DNA from: Colius striatus
Lineage: Eukaryota > Chordata > Aves > Coliiformes > Coliidae
Assembly: GCF_028858725.1 (NCBI RefSeq)
Contig: NC_084759.1
Coordinates: forward strand, 90,764,889 to 90,828,888
Reading direction: 5' to 3'
DNA: 64,000 nucleotides
Shown here: positions 61,001 to 64,000 of the stretch, piece after piece
Layout of the letters: each line of letters begins with the position of its first letter
How positions within the stretch are numbered: the stretch's first letter is position 1
The notes under the pieces: generated by a model
Seen by the model: the letters and a program-made list of their open reading frames with translations, nothing else
What the model was told of the DNA's origin: nothing
Databases searched by the model: none
Program-made: the position numbers and the translations under genes

Positions 61001-63820
61001 AACTCACTCATTTTTGAGCAAAGTACTAGAGGCAAGTATATTCAAAAAAGTCTTTGAAGGAAGAACTTTGATGGAAAATTTTACTCATGTCTTCAAACAC
61101 ACAGATGACGTACAAGAAGTATTCAGAGGTGTCACTGATAGTAAAAACTCTAGACATATTACAGAGTGAAAGAGATAAATAAAGAAGTAATTTCAAAATG
61201 ATAAGTATTCCTAGGAATCAACTTGCTAAATATCTGGATCAAACCACAAGATCCTGAAGCTGGTATTTGGGAAATTTCTGTGAGCAATTCAGTCTTTAAC
61301 AGTCAAAGTTCCCACAGGATTTTATACATGTGCAAATTAGCACCTGTGATGAACTACAGTTTTTAGCCTGTATAAAAGTCTTCTTCAGAAACCAATGACT
61401 CTTTAAAGTGTTTATCTCCTTCTCCCTCAATAATGCACTTCCCCCCCCCCCAATTTGCCTGAGTGCTTTTCTGCTCAAGAAAGATCTAAAACAATCGTAC
61501 CAGCAGCCCTTAATCTCCAAGGATTTCTGTACTCCAATTGAATAGCCATACTCGTCAAACAAACCATCTGATTAAAAATATTCTGAAGTACTTACGTCTG
61601 CTTACAAATGAGACAACAATTATGTGATACAAATATTTCACACATGTATATTAAATCCCTCACATTTAACATTTTTCAAAAGTTAAAGAATGCAAAGAAC
61701 CACCACCACATCACTGCTGCTTAAACTAGGAGAGTAACCAAAGAAAAGAATTATCCTTTCTCTTCCTTTGCCTTTATTTTACTTCTTTTTTTTACTTCTG
61801 TTTTTAAATTCCTACAGTGCAACACAATGCCACAGTGTGCAGTCACAGAACTGTGCAGTAGGCACATGCCAATGCTTTTTTCTACTTGGAAAACTAAGTC
61901 ACTGTCTGGATCACTAAATATTTCTCAAGTGAGCTGCATAAAAATTTTTCCCATAAAGATCTAATGATTAAGACATTAATTTGAGATTCTGGGGGTTTGG
62001 TTTTGTTCTAGTTGTTAACTTTGACCAAACTGGCAAAAGTCTGTTCTTCATTCTTTGCACTAATACCAAAGAGTATCTTTACATATATTATGTATCCTCC
62101 TTTAGTTGTTTTCCCATCACTCTGAGGTTAACTGTTTTAGGTCACCTTCTAACACAAAAACCTTATTTGAGCCTCAAAATTTTTTGCAAAATGAAAATAA
62201 AAGCTTCTTTAGACAAAGGGCTCCAGAGCCAAAAGTGGTAAGTGAACTTTAAAAAAGCATTCTTGCAGGTTGATTAGAGCAAAATAAATCATATTAACTT
62301 GATCTGATCTTATATTCACATAGACTAAAATCACTGACACAATGTATTAGGATATTTTCATTCTGGGCACTGTAATCTACAGTTAAAAGGATGTAACAGA
62401 AAGTTACCTTCCCAGCTACTTAATGTTTCTTTAACTAGAGGTGTAAAATCTTGACTCACTCTAGAACATACCATCTTCTGCCTTCTTTACTCTCACCCTG
62501 GTCTAATTATACATAGAGTCTCTTGTAGCTTTATTTTCCACCAGGCTATTTAAATACTATCTTCCCAGAACTTAAAATACCTTAACGATGGGCCACAACG
62601 TGCTTTGAAGGAAGTCAAGTTACACAAAACTGACTCTTCTTTTGCTTCAATATGTGCCTCTCCCAACTGTATCACACAGACAGCACCTCAGATTTATTTC
62701 TTGTTTTAAGCCTTAGTTTTGTTTAGGAGTTTTCTCCAGGTACATCACCTTAGCCTCCAACACAGCATATTATTTGCTCACATGAATCTTTCTAGGTATC
62801 AGCTTCAAAATAGTATCATTCCTGTTGTTTAAAACCACTGACCAATTTAGTTTTGTTTGTCAACTTCCATATTCTAAAGTAGTCTTTACTCCTACGAAGT
62901 AGACTCAAGGAATCTTTTATTACACAGTCCCCTTAAAGGAACAGGTTTTTAAAAAATGAAACAAAAACACTTCATCTCTGTAATTCTAACACTCTTGAAT
63001 ATGACAAAATCTAGTTGCAACACAACTCTAAAGAGATGAAGACACATCGACAGTTTCAAAACTAGCATGTCAAGGGAGGTGTTTTCTAAAGATGTGATTC
63101 AAGAGGGAGACCAAGAGCAAGGGACTAGGGAAATTACAGCTTCATCCCAGGAAAGACTTTTAAAAAGCCTAAAGGAAACACTAACACACAAGAAAAATAA
63201 AGCGTATGTTTAAGAGTTTCTAAGCTCGTAACAGCTCTTCTCTCACATCAACTAAATGAAATACTGATTAAAGAAAACAGGTGGAAAAAATGTACATCCA
63301 TTACATGATTTTGCTAAATATATGTCATACACTGGCCACTCTAAAAATCTGGCTATGGCGAGCGTTTGTTTCTGTTCATCCAATACACTGATCTCAGACA
63401 GTTTAGAATGGGAAACAACTGTGATGGGCCCAATATAAGTTCACAGATGAGAGGGAAAAAAAGAGGTCAGAAGAAATTTTAAAAAACAGAACATTTAAGA
63501 AGTCTCTCTCAGCATCAACATAAAGAATCTCTTGTAGGAAGAAAAAATCATGAGGAGAAATTATAAGCACCAATTGAGACTAGAAATTAGGAAGAAGAGG
63601 CAAACGTGATGATAATTTCAGAAATAAAAGGGAATGGCTTATACTTACCAAATTATCAGTTTCTGGATCTTCACAGAAAAAGGGTTTTCCTTCTTTCTCC
63701 TGCTTCCTTACAAAGTTTTCTATATCTACATCAAAACTAGCAGACGTTGTGCCTTCTGAGCCTTGTGTAGATTGTTCACATTTTTCAAATAATAGTGCTA
63801 ACAAGGGAAATAGTGGGTGT
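42804..63820 (-). CDS. PKNOX1: PKNOX1 (PREP1) TALE homeodomain factor, last eight coding exons
   Basis: PKNOX1 is a nuclear TALE-class homeodomain protein that binds DNA with PBX partners, often next to HOX proteins. Eight minus-strand exons give 1132 nt, coding for 376 residues, a length equal to human residues 61-436. Order: MEIS/PREP N-terminal domain ([17 protein letters not shown]... and [20 protein letters not shown], the PBX-binding region); a Gln/Thr/Val-rich middle; the homeodomain from [20 protein letters not shown] through the TALE loop PYP to WFINARRR; and an acidic C-terminal tail ending SDSLQ. Residue identity to the human protein is very high in the first and homeodomain exons. 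The tail is more variable ([16 protein letters not shown]). All borders are GT-AG and phases agree. The first exons, with the initiator Met, lie beyond the right edge. It converges with CBS. Confidence 0.97.
43314..43486 (-). CDS. PKNOX1: PKNOX1 exon, end of homeodomain
   Basis: The 173-bp exon begins with the split Trp codon of WFINARRR (homeodomain helix 3), then [20 protein letters not shown] and a linker ending NELTMSD. The donor is GTAAGA. Human has PPPS where this has QQQSN, a small difference. Confidence 0.97.
44805..44881 (-). CDS. PKNOX1: PKNOX1 exon, TALE loop and helix 2
   Basis: The 77-bp exon encodes [20 protein letters not shown] and LQVNN. PYP is the diagnostic three-residue TALE loop. 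The acceptor is TATAG and the donor GTAAGA. Confidence 0.98.
45830..45958 (-). CDS. PKNOX1: PKNOX1 exon, start of homeodomain
   Basis: The 129-bp exon encodes [20 protein letters not shown] and then [19 protein letters not shown] and QHIG. The acceptor is TGTGCAG and the donor GTAAGG. Confidence 0.98.
47936..48056 (+). repeat. G-rich, GT-repeat tract
   Basis: Runs of 4 to 8 G are mixed with GTGTGTGT and GGTTTGG, roughly 120 bp with almost no C. Several G-runs lie within a few bases of each other, so quadruplexes could form on the plus strand, the template strand of PKNOX1. Confidence 0.75.
48347..48444 (-). CDS. PKNOX1: PKNOX1 exon, Gln/Val/Thr-rich region
   Basis: The 98-bp exon encodes [20 protein letters not shown] and then [12 protein letters not shown]. 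The acceptor is TTTTAAG, with five further G bases; the frame requires the cut after the first. The donor is GTTTGT. Confidence 0.95.
49346..49445 (-). CDS. PKNOX1: PKNOX1 exon, middle region
   Basis: The 100-bp exon encodes [20 protein letters not shown] and then [13 protein letters not shown]. The acceptor is TTTCTAG and the donor GTATGA. Human has conservative differences (T for A, I for L, V for M). Confidence 0.96.
50920..51090 (-). CDS. PKNOX1: PKNOX1 exon, MEIS/PREP N-terminal domain, second half
   Basis: The 171-bp exon of exactly 57 codons encodes [20 protein letters not shown], then [20 protein letters not shown] and ends PYSPVQSQ. The acceptor is CTCTTTAG and the donor GTACGT. Confidence 0.98.
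52088..53799 (+). pseudogene. CR1 LINE with damaged reverse transcriptase, long 3' copy
   Basis: This is the 3' half of a CR1 non-LTR retrotransposon. Reverse-transcriptase motifs can be read: [13 protein letters not shown]; a [16 protein letters not shown] block; [59 protein letters not shown] (the catalytic xxDD box); then the thumb region to a stop near 53468. The frame is broken once by a shift near 52420-52425 and once by an in-frame TGA at 52739-52741 where the family has Trp. The endonuclease part and 5' end are missing. The 3' end has the CR1 tail ending CTATGATTCTATAAAAT. Inserted antisense in a PKNOX1 intron. A short repeat (AAAACCAAATCT twice, 52057-52080) sits at its 5' edge. Confidence 0.93.
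59713..60838 (-). repeat. Old CR1 LINE, minus strand
   Basis: Starts with CACAGAAACCACAGAACAGT and GAGGTTGGAAGGCACCCC (reverse of a CR1 3' end). It continues with the CR1 3' region, in which phrases such as TTAAACAGTATTGGTTCCAT and GACAATGTCAAAAATCTTAC are still readable. It is heavily mutated, so an old insertion. It lies in the same direction as PKNOX1. Confidence 0.85.
61441..61451 (+). repeat. Poly-C tract
   Basis: A run of eleven or so C bases in an otherwise AT-rich intron. Confidence 0.8.
63649..63820 (-). CDS. PKNOX1: PKNOX1 exon, MEIS/PREP N-terminal domain, first half
   Basis: The 172-bp exon begins with the last base of an Arg codon, then [20 protein letters not shown] and ends CEDPETDNL. 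The acceptor is TTCTAG and the donor GTAAGT. It is the most upstream PKNOX1 exon in the window. Confidence 0.98.
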
Positions 63821-64000
63821 CTAGAATAAAAGTCAAAATGCATTAATAAGCATTTTTACTTATGTGCACACCACTGAAGATGCCTAGCTCATGTAAGGCA
63901 ACAGTCACTCATGCAAGAAACAGAAGTCTTGGAACAGACTGTATATAATACCACTGGCTATAGCACAACACAATGAAAGTCTGGTGCTATTTTCTTTGTT
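63821..64000. other. PKNOX1: PKNOX1 intron, cut by the window edge
   Basis: Intron sequence upstream of the RHPLFP exon. The exons encoding the first 60 or so residues lie further on. Confidence 0.8.

Larger units (their letters stand above)
51091..63648. other. PKNOX1: 12.6-kb PKNOX1 intron
   Basis: It contains the 1.7-kb CR1 copy (52088-53799), an old antisense CR1 (59713-60838), T-rich tracts (54867-54884, 56007-56024) and an AT-repeat patch (55840-55870). I recognise no gene. A minus-strand open frame at 59262-59657 has no recognisable family. Confidence 0.7.

Noticed and set aside
1..64000. CRISPR arrays, bacterial operons, tRNA or rRNA genes
   Set aside because: No regularly spaced repeats, tRNA arms or rRNA blocks were seen. 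The window is eukaryotic.

Overview
The window is vertebrate nuclear DNA, most likely from a bird. Three things point there: many CR1 LINE copies with the typical 3' end (an AGGTCCCTTCCAACCC-like segment followed by an ATTCTATGATTCT-like tail), short introns of mostly 0.4-2.5 kb in the first gene, and the conserved gene pair CBS-PKNOX1 known from human 21q22.3. There is no bacterial-type gene organisation. Protein-coding sequence occurs as short exons with GT-AG borders.

Layout. (1) 1.8-23.2 kb, plus strand: cystathionine beta-synthase (CBS). Fifteen coding exons run from the heme-binding exon to the stop codon. All the splice phases and most exon lengths equal those of human CBS. No in-frame ATG is visible at the 5' end. 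(2) 23.2-27 kb: intergenic, with one CR1 and a 49-bp tandem duplication. (3) 27-30.2 kb, plus strand: a small gene. It has a TATA box, an inferred non-coding first exon, a 1.8-kb intron and a single coding exon for a 164-residue secreted protein with 20 cysteines. The protein resembles the N-terminal cysteine-rich (VWC-like) part of fibulin-2. An AU-rich element and an AATAAA signal follow. I know of no human gene between CBS and PKNOX1 matching it, so it is the best candidate for something little described. (4) 30.2-42.8 kb: intergenic sequence, CR1 pieces, small duplications, then a long AT-rich, repeat-poor stretch that is probably the 3' UTR and flank of PKNOX1. (5) 42.8-63.8 kb, minus strand: the last eight coding exons of PKNOX1 (PREP1), a TALE homeodomain factor. 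They match the human 376 C-terminal residues in length. Its upstream exons lie beyond the window. The 12.6-kb intron holds a 1.7-kb CR1 with a damaged reverse transcriptase and an older antisense CR1.

The genes do not form a pathway. CBS is the transsulfuration enzyme that condenses serine and homocysteine. PKNOX1 is a nuclear partner of PBX. The cysteine-rich protein is predicted to be extracellular. CBS and PKNOX1 converge, with the small gene between them. Base composition changes from GC-richer (CBS and the small gene) to AT-rich (PKNOX1) at roughly 33-37 kb.
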